17,023 bases of DNA from Bacteroidota bacterium (GTDB lineage Bacteria; Bacteroidota; Bacteroidia; Bacteroidales; Bacteroidaceae): the NCBI GenBank assembly GCA_023415545.1, contig JAEZKJ010000151.1, positions 1 through 17,023 of the forward strand, read 5' to 3'. How positions within the stretch are numbered: the stretch's first letter is position 1; each line of letters starts with the position of its first letter. Shown one piece after another: positions 1 through 8,056 of the stretch. The notes beneath the pieces are model-generated. The model was not told the DNA's origin. It ran no database searches and saw only the letters and a list, made by a program, of their open reading frames with translations. Position numbers and translations under genes: made by a program.

Positions 1-1608
1 AAGTTCAGCTTTATTAATTTGGTGACCCTCATTCAATAAATCTGTACGACCTAACTGTTCCCATTCAAAAGATTCCATATTTAACATCTTACGAAGTTTC
101 TCGCTGCTGAATGGAAGGAATGGTTCGAATGCAATAGCCAGATTTGCAACAAGTTGAAGTGATATGTTCAATATCGTTGCTACTCTATCCATATCTGTTT
201 TAGCTAACTTCCAAGGTTCAGTATCAGCAAGATATTTATTACCGATACGAGCAAGGTTCATAGCCTCCTTCTGTGCATCGCGGAATTTGAATAGATCAAG
301 AAGTTTTTCTACTTCCGATTTAACATCAGCAAACTCTTTAAGAGTCTCTTTATCATAATCAGTAAGTTCACCGCAAGCAGGAACTTTACCATCGAAATAT
401 TTATGAGTAAGAACCAATGCACGGTTTACGAAGTTTCCATAAACAGCAACAAGTTCATTGTTATTGCGAGCCTGAAAATCTTTCCAAGTGAAATCGTTGT
501 CCTTAGTTTCAGGAGCATTAGCTGTAAGAACATATCTCAGTACATCCTGTTTCCCAGGAAAATCCTGTAGATATTCATGCAACCATACAGCCCAATTACG
601 TGAAGTTGATATTTTGTCACCTTCAAGGTTAAGGAACTCGTTACTTGGTACATTGTCAGGAAGTATATAACTGCCTTCTGCTTTAAGCATTGCTGGGAAT
701 ACTATGCAGTGGAATACGATATTATCCTTTCCAATGAAGTGAACAAGACGAGTTTCAGGATCTTTCCACCATGTTTCCCATGAATCAGGAAGAAGTTCTT
801 TTGTGTTTGAAATATAACCTATAGGAGCATCAAACCATACATAAAGAACTTTGCCTTCAGCACCTTCAACAGGAACAGGGATACCCCAATCAAGGTCACG
901 GCTTACTGCACGTGGTTGAAGTCCCATATCGAGCCAGCTCTTACACTGTCCATATACGTTTGGACGCCACTCTTTATGATCCTCGATGATCCATTTACGC
1001 AACCATGCCTCATGTTTGTCAAGAGGTAGGTACCAGTGCTTAGTGCTTTTCATCACAGGTTTGCTTCCCGAAATAGCACTCTTAGGATTTATAAGGTCAG
1101 TTGGTGAAAGTGAAGTACCACACTTCTCACATTGGTCACCATAAGCCCCCTCAGCATGACAGTGAGGACATTCACCGGTGATATATCTATCAGCAAGGAA
1201 CTGTTTTGCCTCTTCATCATAATACTGTTCCGAAGTTTTTTCGATAAACTCTCCCTTTTCATAAAGAGTTTTGAAGAAATCGGAAGCCAATTCGTGATGT
1301 GTTTTTGATGTTGTACGTGAGTATATGTCGAAAGATACACCGAACTCTTTGAAAGAGTCTTTGATAAGTGTATGATAACGGTCTACAACATCTTGTGGAG
1401 TGATTCCCTCTTTTTTTGCACGTATAGTGATAGGTACCCCATGTTCATCAGAACCTCCGATAAACAGAACATCCTCTTTTTTCAAACGGAGATAACGAAC
1501 ATAGATATCTGCTGGAACATAAACTCCGGCAAGATGTCCTATATGTACCGGTCCGTTGGCATAAGGGAGTGCCGAAGTGACGGTGGTACGTTTAAATTTC
1601 TTTTCCAT
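1..1608 (-). CDS. metG: Methionyl-tRNA synthetase, 5' part (truncated by window edge)
   Basis: Charges tRNA-Met with methionine in the cytoplasm. The frame runs from ATG at 1608 to the left edge: 536 codons with no stop, so the C-terminal part lies outside. Class I synthetase motifs are visible: HIGH at residues 22-25 within PYANGPVHIGH, and the KMSKS-loop equivalent KISTS at 332-336. The inserted zinc knuckle has four cysteines, C147, C150, C160 and C163 (CxxC-x9-CxxC), the four-cysteine arrangement of the E. coli-type enzyme. After the catalytic core the helical anticodon-binding domain begins (about residue 385 onward, with NLARIGNKYL and EPWKLAK). The KISTSRNW form of the loop differs from the textbook KMSKS; I believe it is usual in Bacteroidota, so it is not a defect. 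A C-terminal tRNA-binding domain may follow but cannot be seen. A TAnnTTTG box lies 35 bp upstream of the start. Confidence 0.97.
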   Translation of the reverse strand, partial: MEKKFKRTTVTSALPYANGPVHIGHLAGVYVPADIYVRYLRLKKEDVLFIGGSDEHGVPITIRAKKEGITPQDVVDRYHTLIKDSFKEFGVSFDIYSRTTSKTHHELASDFFKTLYEKGEFIEKTSEQYYDEEAKQFLADRYITGECPHCHAEGAYGDQCEKCGTSLSPTDLINPKSAISGSKPVMKSTKHWYLPLDKHEAWLRKWIIEDHKEWRPNVYGQCKSWLDMGLQPRAVSRDLDWGIPVPVEGAEGKVLYVWFDAPIGYISNTKELLPDSWETWWKDPETRLVHFIGKDNIVFHCIVFPAMLKAEGSYILPDNVPSNEFLNLEGDKISTSRNWAVWLHEYLQDFPGKQDVLRYVLTANAPETKDNDFTWKDFQARNNNELVAVYGNFVNRALVLTHKYFDGKVPACGELTDYDKETLKEFADVKSEVEKLLDLFKFRDAQKEAMNLARIGNKYLADTEPWKLAKTDMDRVATILNISLQLVANLAIAFEPFLPFSSEKLRKMLNMESFEWEQLGRTDLLNEGHQINKAEL

Positions 1609-1642
1609 ATATAGTATCTTATATTTTTATCTTTAATTAATG

Positions 1643-1650
1643 CAAAGGTA
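1643..1650 (-). promoter_or_regulatory. Bacteroides-type -7 box for metG
   Basis: On the minus strand this reads TACCTTTG, an exact match to the Bacteroides -7 consensus TAnnTTTG. It lies 35 bp upstream of the metG ATG. No convincing TTTG -33 element is seen at the usual spacing, only a T-run. The position relative to the start supports the call; transcription was not measured. Confidence 0.6.
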
Positions 1651-1703
1651 GCTATTTTTAGAAAGTATATGAAAAAATGGAGGGAATTCTTATAAGTGAT
1701 AAC

Positions 1704-1711
1704 TATCTTTG
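1704..1711 (+). promoter_or_regulatory. Bacteroides-type -7 box for the radical SAM gene
   Basis: The sequence TATCTTTG matches TAnnTTTG exactly. It lies 21 bp upstream of the ATG at 1733. It overlaps a possible TTG start at 1709, so a transcript from this box would begin downstream of that TTG. This decides in favour of the ATG at 1733. Confidence 0.6.
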
Positions 1712-1732
1712 CAACTTAATTTTAGCATATTT

Positions 1733-3391
1733 ATGAAAATCGTTTGGCTTGATATAAACTCTTCTTATTCACACTCTTCGCTTGCTCTTCCTGCTCTTCA
1801 TGCGCAGATAATTGGTACTCCTCTTGATAGTGAGAACAGCTGGCATGTGGTACGTGGATCAATTAAGAGTGATATTGATGATATAATTGGTCAGGTTGAT
1901 AAAGAGGAGCCGGAAATATTATTTGCTACATTATGGTTATTTACCCACGAGTTTGTGGTTAGCATACTATCGAGAGTTAAGGCGTTGAGGCCTGATTTGA
2001 CTATAGTACTCGGTGGGCCAGAATTCTTGGGTGAAAATGAACAATTTTTAAGGCTGCATTCTGAGATTGATGCTGTTTTCCGTGGAGAAGGAGAGGAGTT
2101 TTTGGAAAATTGGTTACCAATATTTAATAAGAGAGAGAGATGGGGCACTGTTAAAGGGTTATGTTTCCTTTTAAATGATTCATATATTGATGGGGGTAAA
2201 GCTGTAGTAAAAGATTTTGTTTCATTAAGATATCCCGAAGAGAGTCCATTCTTTGTTGCCGACCGCTCTTTTGTTCAGTTGGAAACAACACGTGGATGTT
2301 TTAACTCGTGTCAATTCTGTGTTAGTGGAGCTGATAAACCTGTTCGTTCTCTCACTATTGAACAAATTCGTTCTCGATTAGACTATTATGCAAAAAAGGG
2401 TATAAAAAGTATTCGTATGCTTGATAGAACATTCAATGGTAGCCCAAAACGTTGCCGTGAAATGCTCAGCCTTTTTCGTGAATATCAAGGTAAATTGACT
2501 TTTCATCTTGAAATACACCCTTCATTACTTAAGGATGAACTGCGTGAAGAGTTGAAAAAAATGCCTAAAGGCCTTCTTCATCTTGAAGCTGGGATCCAGT
2601 CGCTTCATGATAATGTCCTTAGTGAGTGCACTCGTAATGGTGATGTTGCATCAGCACTCGATGGTTTGAAATTCCTCTTTACACTTTCGGATAAAATGGA
2701 GACACATACCGACCTTATTGCAGGTCTTCCTCTTTACCGATACAACGAGTTAGTTGAAGATGCACGTTTACTTGTTACCATGAATGCCGGAGAGGTTCAA
2801 CTGGAAACGTTGAAAGTTTTACCTGGAACAAAAATGAGAGAGAGAGCTCAGGAGTTAGGATTAAAATATTCTCCTATGGCTCCATATGAAATATTATCTA
2901 CTCCCGATATCTCCTTTAATGAATTAAGAAGGGCAATGATTCTATCACGTCTGCTTGATATATATTTTAATAATTCGCCTTCGCGTGAACTTTTCCGTGA
3001 GATAGCTTTGGAAGGCTTCGAACTGTTTGAGAAAATGGTCGATTTCTTTGACAAAGAGTCGGGTCAACTCTTCTTCTTAACTTTAGAGAATAAGGCAAAG
3101 AAATTATATGCATTTATCGATAAAAATTATTCTAAACTAATTCCTCATTTCCAAAGAGTATGGATTGAGAATGGTATAAATATGAATACACTTCCAGGGC
3201 TTAAAAGTGTAGAACCTATTCAGTATATTCAAACAGAGAATAATATTGAACCACAACAAGGTACTTCAAAAAAAGAGTCTGAATTGAAGCGTATTCGTTC
3301 TTATCGTGTTTCCACCAATAACGGATGTTGGATTGTGAGATATGATAGAGCAATAAGCCAGTCTGTCCCTATCGAGATAATAGAAAACTAA
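1733..3391 (+). CDS. B12-binding-domain radical SAM protein (DUF4080-like C-terminus)
   Basis: A 552-residue cytoplasmic protein. Residues 1 to about 145 resemble the cobalamin-binding Rossmann-like domain of class B radical SAM enzymes (start MKIVWLDINSSYSHSSLALP, then TIVLGGPEF and DAVFRGEGE). The radical SAM core follows, with the 4Fe-4S ligands CxxxCxxC at C189, C193 and C196. Later core features include EIHPSLL, LEAGIQSL and LIAGLP. Roughly the last 170 residues are a family-specific extension resembling the DUF4080 domain often annotated with such proteins. The class B family includes methyltransferases and other radical enzymes, so the reaction cannot be assigned. The frame is open from a TTG at 1709, but a -7 promoter box covers that codon, so the ATG at 1733 is preferred. 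It stands alone, divergent from metG and about 200 bp from the next gene, so neighbours give no substrate clue. Confidence 0.9.
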   Translation: MKIVWLDINSSYSHSSLALPALHAQIIGTPLDSENSWHVVRGSIKSDIDDIIGQVDKEEPEILFATLWLFTHEFVVSILSRVKALRPDLTIVLGGPEFLGENEQFLRLHSEIDAVFRGEGEEFLENWLPIFNKRERWGTVKGLCFLLNDSYIDGGKAVVKDFVSLRYPEESPFFVADRSFVQLETTRGCFNSCQFCVSGADKPVRSLTIEQIRSRLDYYAKKGIKSIRMLDRTFNGSPKRCREMLSLFREYQGKLTFHLEIHPSLLKDELREELKKMPKGLLHLEAGIQSLHDNVLSECTRNGDVASALDGLKFLFTLSDKMETHTDLIAGLPLYRYNELVEDARLLVTMNAGEVQLETLKVLPGTKMRERAQELGLKYSPMAPYEILSTPDISFNELRRAMILSRLLDIYFNNSPSRELFREIALEGFELFEKMVDFFDKESGQLFFLTLENKAKKLYAFIDKNYSKLIPHFQRVWIENGINMNTLPGLKSVEPIQYIQTENNIEPQQGTSKKESELKRIRSYRVSTNNGCWIVRYDRAISQSVPIEIIEN

Positions 3392-3588
3392 ATATCTTTT
3401 ATCATAGGAGTTATAAGGGTTGACATTTATGCGAATATAGGCTAAAGTGATAATGTCTTTTCTTCATAATATATTATTTCCGGATTACCATTTCTATATT
3501 TAGAATTACATATTCAAAAAACATTTTATGTTTTAGGTAAATGATAGATGTAGTTCGTATATTTATATAAATGATAAAATAAAACACA

Positions 3589-4992
3589 ATGAAAAACATT
3601 ATCAGCTTAATAATTATATTGGGAATAATCATTCAGCCGCTTGTAGCACAAGAGGAATCAAACTTAAGCACTTATCCCGAAGGATTGATGACAGGGATGC
3701 CTCATAATGATGATTATACTGTTAGGGTTAGAGTGCCGGGTGGTGAGTGGAAGGATTTGTTTGAATATAAGGTGCAAGTCGACATGGATAATGTTCAGGA
3801 TGCTTCGATGGTTCAATTTGATATGAATGGTAAAGTGGAGGTGATGGTTAAGAAAAATAACGGAACCATTGATAAAGTGGATATTCGTCCTTATGCTCGT
3901 AAAATTGCCTTCGAACAGCGTATGAATGTAATTACTTTCACTTTGGACAGACCTCAATATTTATCGGTAGAGTTTAATGGTGATCGTTTACATAATTTGC
4001 ATCTGTTTGCTAACCCTCTAGAGACTGAGAGCTATACTAAAGAGGGGAAAGGGATAATGTATTTTGGACCTGGTGTACATCGCCCAAAGGATCTTCCTAA
4101 TAATCAAATACGAGTGCCTAGCAATACTACTGTTTATTTGGCACCGGGGGCTGTAGTTAAAGCAAAGTTATTGGTAGATAAGGCAGAGAATGTCAGAATT
4201 GTAGGAAGGGGTATTCTTGACCATCCTATTCGAGGTATTGAGATTACCGATTCAAAAAACGTTTATGTTGATGGTATTACAGTGGTTAATCCAGATCATT
4301 ATACGGTGTTTGGAGCAGGTTCATCGGATGTGACATTAAAAAATATAAAATCTTTCAGCACTAAAGGATGGAGTGATGGCATCGACCTGATGTGTTGTAA
4401 TAATGTGTTGGTTGATAATGTGTTTATGCGCAACAGCGATGATTGCATTGCACTATATAACCATCGTTGGAACTGGTGGGGTGGAACAAATCAAATTACC
4501 GTTCAGAATTCTATACTATGGGCGGATATTGCTCATCCCATTAATATAGGAGGTCATGGTGACCCGGAGTCAGAGAATGGTGAATATATTCAGAATTTGA
4601 CTTTCCGAAATATTGACATCCTTGAACATGATGAAGACGATGTACCTTATCAGGGATGTATGGCTGTGGTATGTGGGGACAAAAACAAGGCACGTAACAT
4701 ACTGTTTGAAGATATTCGCGTGGAAAGTATTCAGGAAGGACGCTTATTTTATGTTAGGGTAGCTTTTAATCCTAAGTATGACAAGGCACCCGGTACAAGC
4801 ATAGAAAATGTAACTTTCCGCAACATCACCTATAATGGTTTTGGTGAAAATCCTCCTTTAATACAAGGAATGGACAAGGAGAGAATGGTGAAAAACATCA
4901 CTTTTGAGAACGTGGTTATTAATGGCGAGAGACTGAAGAACCTGGATGGTTTTGTTATGAATGAGTTTGTGACAGGGGTAAAAGTAAAATGA
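3589..4992 (+). CDS. Secreted GH28-like parallel beta-helix glycoside hydrolase
   Basis: A 467-residue exported protein probably cleaving a plant or microbial polysaccharide. The first 20 residues form a signal peptide (MKNIISLIIILG...LVAQ) without a lipobox, so a periplasmic or secreted location is likely. Residues 40-140 look like a beta-sandwich similar to the N-terminal domain of clan GH-N enzymes. From about residue 165 there are repeated beta-helix rungs (VRIVGRGIL, VYVDGITV, VTLKNIKSF, NILFEDIRV, NVTFRNITY, NITFENVVI). Three GH28-type active-site motifs can be read: WSDGID with D263, NSDDC with D284/D285 and a 21-residue spacing from D263, and GGHGD with H323. The RIK substrate-binding motif expected some 30 residues after the His is not found, so the substrate may not be simple homogalacturonan. 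No SusC/SusD or regulator gene is adjacent. GH49 or another clan GH-N relative is the main alternative. Confidence 0.83.
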   Translation: MKNIISLIIILGIIIQPLVAQEESNLSTYPEGLMTGMPHNDDYTVRVRVPGGEWKDLFEYKVQVDMDNVQDASMVQFDMNGKVEVMVKKNNGTIDKVDIRPYARKIAFEQRMNVITFTLDRPQYLSVEFNGDRLHNLHLFANPLETESYTKEGKGIMYFGPGVHRPKDLPNNQIRVPSNTTVYLAPGAVVKAKLLVDKAENVRIVGRGILDHPIRGIEITDSKNVYVDGITVVNPDHYTVFGAGSSDVTLKNIKSFSTKGWSDGIDLMCCNNVLVDNVFMRNSDDCIALYNHRWNWWGGTNQITVQNSILWADIAHPINIGGHGDPESENGEYIQNLTFRNIDILEHDEDDVPYQGCMAVVCGDKNKARNILFEDIRVESIQEGRLFYVRVAFNPKYDKAPGTSIENVTFRNITYNGFGENPPLIQGMDKERMVKNITFENVVINGERLKNLDGFVMNEFVTGVKVK

Positions 4993-5050
4993 AAAAAATA
5001 AATGAGGTTTTTATAGAAATAGTTATACATATAATTTTGAATTACTAGAG

Positions 5051-5075
5051 TTTATTCATACATTGGATGCATAAA
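5051..5075 (+). terminator. Weak AT-rich hairpin after the GH28-like gene
   Basis: The arms TTTATTCAT (5051-5059) and ATGCATAAA (5067-5075) pair at eight of nine positions around a seven-base loop, 59 bp after the stop at 4992. There is no GC stem and only a short T-run after it, so it is at best a weak terminator and may be chance in AT-rich DNA. Confidence 0.22.
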
Positions 5076-5211
5076 TAACTTTTGGATTTAATATTTTCAA
5101 TACTTGCTTTTTTATGGGTAGAGCACCATTAGTAATTAATTCAAGATTTGTAATTAAGAATTTAAGTTCGTTATTTATATTATAATTATAAAGACCTGAT
5201 TATCAATTTTT

Positions 5212-5904
5212 ATGAAAAACATTTTAATCTTTGCTTTAATGTCATTGATTGTGAACAATTTTGAGTTGAGTGCACAAAAATGTGTTGCTCTAACATTCGA
5301 TGATGGCCCCAACACAACAGTTACTCCAAAGGTTTTGAAGAAACTTGAGAAGTATAATGTAGTTGCATCTTTCTTTGTTATTGGCGATCGCATAACTGAA
5401 GAGTCTGCAAAAGTGATTAAGAGGGCTTCGGATATGGGGTGTGATATTGAAAATCATTCAAAGACACATCAGCAGATGAGTAATTTATCTGAGGATGAAC
5501 TTAAGAAAGAGATCGACTTTACCACTGAAAAAATAGAGAGTATCACTAATAAGAGTGTGAAATTTTTCCGTCCTCCTTTTATTAATACTAATGAGTTAAT
5601 GTTTAAAACTATTGATTTAACTTTTATATGTGGTAAAGGTGCAAATGATTGGGTTAAAGAGGTTACAAGTACTCAAAGAGCTAAAACCATTATCGAAACA
5701 ATAGGAGATGGAGATGTAATTTTATTACATGATTTTGAAGGTAATGAGGCAACAGTTGATGCTTTGGACGAGATTATTCCAACATTAAAAGAGAGAGGGT
5801 ATAAGTTTGTCACAATAAACGAGCTCTTTAAAGAAAAGAATATTACCCCTGAAAAAGGTGTAATGTATAGTAATTGTGGTGATACTAAAAAAGTTTATAA
5901 TTAA
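5212..5904 (+). CDS. Secreted polysaccharide deacetylase (CE4, NodB domain)
   Basis: A 230-residue metal-dependent deacetylase of carbohydrate esterase family 4, removing acetyl groups from a polysaccharide such as acetylated xylan, chitin-type chains or peptidoglycan. A signal peptide ends near SAQ at residues 20-22. The CE4 motifs are intact and in order: TFDDGP with catalytic-base D30 and metal-ligand D31; HSKTH with metal ligands H82 and H86; RPPF at 120-123; and LLHD with the catalytic His at 173. The length is close to a bare NodB domain. The ENHSKTH form resembles acetyl-xylan esterase-type members, and the gene lies 219 bp after a GH28-like protein on the same strand, which suggests polysaccharide use, but a cell-wall role cannot be excluded. 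It is convergent with comM, with 8 bp between the stops. An A/T-rich leader replaces a clear Shine-Dalgarno. Confidence 0.92.
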   Translation: MKNILIFALMSLIVNNFELSAQKCVALTFDDGPNTTVTPKVLKKLEKYNVVASFFVIGDRITEESAKVIKRASDMGCDIENHSKTHQQMSNLSEDELKKEIDFTTEKIESITNKSVKFFRPPFINTNELMFKTIDLTFICGKGANDWVKEVTSTQRAKTIIETIGDGDVILLHDFEGNEATVDALDEIIPTLKERGYKFVTINELFKEKNITPEKGVMYSNCGDTKKVYN

Positions 5905-5912
5905 ACGTTCTA

Positions 5913-7457
5913 TTATTTGAATAAACTCCAATTCCCCCTATCAAGATTACGATAACTTATAGCCTCTGCAATATGTGCAGGGGCTATGTTTTCACTATTC
6001 TCAATATCGGCAATGGTGCGCGCTACTTTAAGTATCCTGTTATATGCACGTGCCGAAAGATTAAGTTTCTGCATAGCTTGACGTAATAATTTAATACCAT
6101 TATCATCAGGTTGAGCATATTTTTGAAGTAGTTTGGACTCCATCTGTGCGTTACAAAATATGCCTATGTGTTTAGCAAACCTCACTTTCTGAATCTCTCG
6201 AGCTTTTAATACTCGTTTGCGTATTTCATTACTGCTTTCACATACTTTATTCTCTGATATTTTTTCAAAAGGAACAGGGACTATCTCTATCTGTATATCA
6301 ATTCTATCGAGCAGAGGTCCTGAAATCTTTCCTAAATATTTTTGTACCTGGCCGGGATTGCATATACATGCCCGAGTAGGGTGGTTATAATATCCACATG
6401 GGCATGGGTTCATCGATGCCACCATCATAAAGTTTGCCGGATATTCAATAAAGTATTTAGCTCTAGATATTGAAATTTTTCTATCCTCTAATGGTTGCCG
6501 TAATACTTCAAGCACACTTTTATTAAACTCGGGTAATTCATCAAGAAATAGTACTCCATGATTAGCCATACTTATCTCACCTGGTTGTGCAGAAGAGCCA
6601 CCACCTACCATTGCTATTTGTGAAATAGTATGATGTGGATTTCTAAATGGGCGAGTTGTGATTAGTGAACTATTTTTTCCCAATTTACCAGCGACCGAAT
6701 ATATTTTTGTTGTTTCAAGGCTCTCCTTGAGTGTTAAAGGAGGAAGTATTCCGGGAAGTCTTTTTGCCATCATAGATTTACCACTTCCCGGTGGACCAAT
6801 CATAATTATGTTATGTCCTCCTGCAGCTGCTATCTCTAAAGCGCGCTTCACATTTTCCTGTCCTTTTACTTCGGAAAAGTCAAAAGGATAATCACTTTGA
6901 TTTTTATAAAACTCTTCTCTTGTATCAACTATTGTTGGGGGGATATTTATATCACCATTAAAAAAGTCAATAACTTCTTTAATGTTGTGAACTCCTAATG
7001 CATCAATATTATCAACAACTGCAGCCTCGTGAGCATTTTGATAAGGTACTATTACCCCTTTAAAACCCTTTTGTAGTGCATTAATTGCTATAGGTAATGC
7101 ACCTTTTATTGGTTGTAAATTACCATCTAAACTCAGCTCACCTACTATAATGTAATCGGCTAATTTATCGCTCTTTACTAACGTAGCGGTAGCCATAATA
7201 GCTATGGCAAGTGGCAAGTCGTAAGAGGCTCCCTCCTTTTTTACATCGGCGGGAGCCATATTTACTACAATTTGTGACGTTGGAAATTTATACCCGTTTA
7301 CCTGAAGTGCAGATATAATTCTTTCATGACTCTCTTTTACAGCTGAGTCGGGTAGTCCTACGAGAAAAAATTTTATTCCTCTTGAACTGTTAACTTCAAT
7401 AGTTACAGTAGTTGCATCTATCCCTTGCAAAGCAGCTGCATAGAGCTTTATGAGCAT
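5913..7457 (-). CDS. comM: YifB/ComM-family Mg-chelatase-like AAA+ ATPase
   Basis: A 514-residue AAA+ protein of the YifB/ComM family. In Vibrio and Haemophilus, ComM is a helicase that promotes branch migration during integration of transformed DNA; the role in Bacteroidota is inferred from homology. Residues 1 to about 165 form the Lon-protease-like ChlI fold (LVGLPDSAVKES, VVNMAPADVKKEG). The AAA+ core contains Walker A GPPGSGKS with K227, Walker B FLDE with D306/E307, and GPLLDRIDI in the sensor region. A cysteine cluster C352, C354, C364 and C366 (CxC-x9-CxC) probably binds zinc. The C-terminal helical domain contains LSARAYNRILKVARTIADIE. The length is typical. It follows crcB on the same strand with an 11-bp gap, so co-transcription is likely. 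Confidence 0.95.
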   Translation of the reverse strand: MLIKLYAAALQGIDATTVTIEVNSSRGIKFFLVGLPDSAVKESHERIISALQVNGYKFPTSQIVVNMAPADVKKEGASYDLPLAIAIMATATLVKSDKLADYIIVGELSLDGNLQPIKGALPIAINALQKGFKGVIVPYQNAHEAAVVDNIDALGVHNIKEVIDFFNGDINIPPTIVDTREEFYKNQSDYPFDFSEVKGQENVKRALEIAAAGGHNIIMIGPPGSGKSMMAKRLPGILPPLTLKESLETTKIYSVAGKLGKNSSLITTRPFRNPHHTISQIAMVGGGSSAQPGEISMANHGVLFLDELPEFNKSVLEVLRQPLEDRKISISRAKYFIEYPANFMMVASMNPCPCGYYNHPTRACICNPGQVQKYLGKISGPLLDRIDIQIEIVPVPFEKISENKVCESSNEIRKRVLKAREIQKVRFAKHIGIFCNAQMESKLLQKYAQPDDNGIKLLRQAMQKLNLSARAYNRILKVARTIADIENSENIAPAHIAEAISYRNLDRGNWSLFK

Positions 7458-7468
7458 TAATTTTTTCT

Positions 7469-7852
7469 CTATTTAAATATAGCTCTACCTGCCCAAACAA
7501 GAAGAAATCCCAAAACAAGAGTCAAAACAAGATAAAGAACGAAAAGAAGCATATGTCTACCTTGTACAAGAAGATACATATCATCACTCATTGATGAGAA
7601 TGTAGTAAAGCCACCACAAAAACCTGTGATGAGAAGAAGGCTCATGTTTGGAGTAATGAAATGATATTTTTCTGCCATTCCAAAAAGCATACCAATAATA
7701 AAACATCCTATGATGTTTACTAAGAATGTTCCAAGAGGAAATGGCTGTGCCCAAGTGTGATCTAACCAATGAGAAGAGACTTTACCTACCAAATAACGCC
7801 CACAAGTTCCTATGAAACCGCCTATTCCGGCTATTAGCATTGATTTTAACAT
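7469..7852 (-). CDS. crcB: CrcB/Fluc fluoride exporter
   Basis: A 127-residue inner-membrane fluoride channel that works as an antiparallel dimer and lowers cytoplasmic fluoride. Four hydrophobic spans are visible. Family motifs are GGFIGTCGRYLVG near the N-terminus, PLGTFLVNIIGCFIIG in TM2 with the conserved Asn, and GFCGGFTTFSSMSDD in TM3. The first Phe-box residue is present (F85), but the second, normally Phe in TTFSTF, is M88 here. It is the first gene of a likely crcB-comM unit. The 79 bp upstream show no fluoride riboswitch that I can recognise. Only one crcB copy is in the window, as expected for a homodimeric Fluc. Confidence 0.93.
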   Translation of the reverse strand: MLKSMLIAGIGGFIGTCGRYLVGKVSSHWLDHTWAQPFPLGTFLVNIIGCFIIGMLFGMAEKYHFITPNMSLLLITGFCGGFTTFSSMSDDMYLLVQGRHMLLFVLYLVLTLVLGFLLVWAGRAIFK

Positions 7853-7884
7853 AACGTTTTTATTAAAATTTCTAACTTAAAACG

Positions 7885-7892
7885 CAACCATA
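7885..7892 (-). promoter_or_regulatory. Possible -7 box for crcB
   Basis: The minus strand reads TATGGTTG, one mismatch from TAnnTTTG, 32 bp upstream of the crcB start. No -33 element was recognised. It is the best candidate in this spacer but weak. Confidence 0.3.
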
Positions 7893-7985
7893 AATAATAA
7901 AGTTCATTATCCTTACTATTTTTTCCATTTTATGAAAGATAAAGTATTATTTATCAAAGGAATATTTATGATTTTCGGTGTGGGA

Positions 7986-8027
7986 TATCTGTTTCACGCT
8001 GTTGTTTATCTGTTTCACACTGTGAAA
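7986..8027. repeat. 21-bp tandem repeat ending in a palindrome
   Basis: Two copies of a unit starting TATCTGTTTCAC, at 7986-8006 and 8007-8027, match at 16 of their first 17 positions and are exactly 21 bp apart. The second copy contains TTTCACA-C-TGTGAAA (8013-8027), a perfect inverted repeat with a single central base. The first copy carries only the left half-site. The element lies between the crcB start and the 3' end of the convergent-side lipoprotein gene. It has no T-tract, so it does not look like a terminator. A protein-binding site or a short interspersed repeat are possible readings. Confidence 0.6.
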
Positions 8028-8056
8028 TGGATAAATTGCACTGAAAAACGGAAAAA

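Noticed and set aside
1372..1614. Open frames antisense to metG, comM and pyk
   Set aside because: They lie opposite well-supported genes, have no recognisable domains and look like reading-frame shadows.
1709..1732. TTG at 1709 as the start of the radical SAM gene
   Set aside because: The codon lies inside the TATCTTTG promoter box, and the conserved N-terminus begins at the ATG at 1733.
3392..3588. Promoter or small gene in the spacer before the GH28-like gene
   Set aside because: Only degenerate -7-like sequences (such as TATATTTA) and no coding frame or strong hairpin were seen.
5032..5039. TAATTTTG as a promoter for the CE4 gene
   Set aside because: It matches TAnnTTTG exactly but lies about 170 bp before the start with no -33 element, and such matches occur by chance in AT-rich DNA.
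7853..7931. Fluoride riboswitch upstream of crcB
   Set aside because: None of the conserved crcB-motif segments (GGNGAUGG, the CUGAUGA-like part) can be read in this AT-rich leader.
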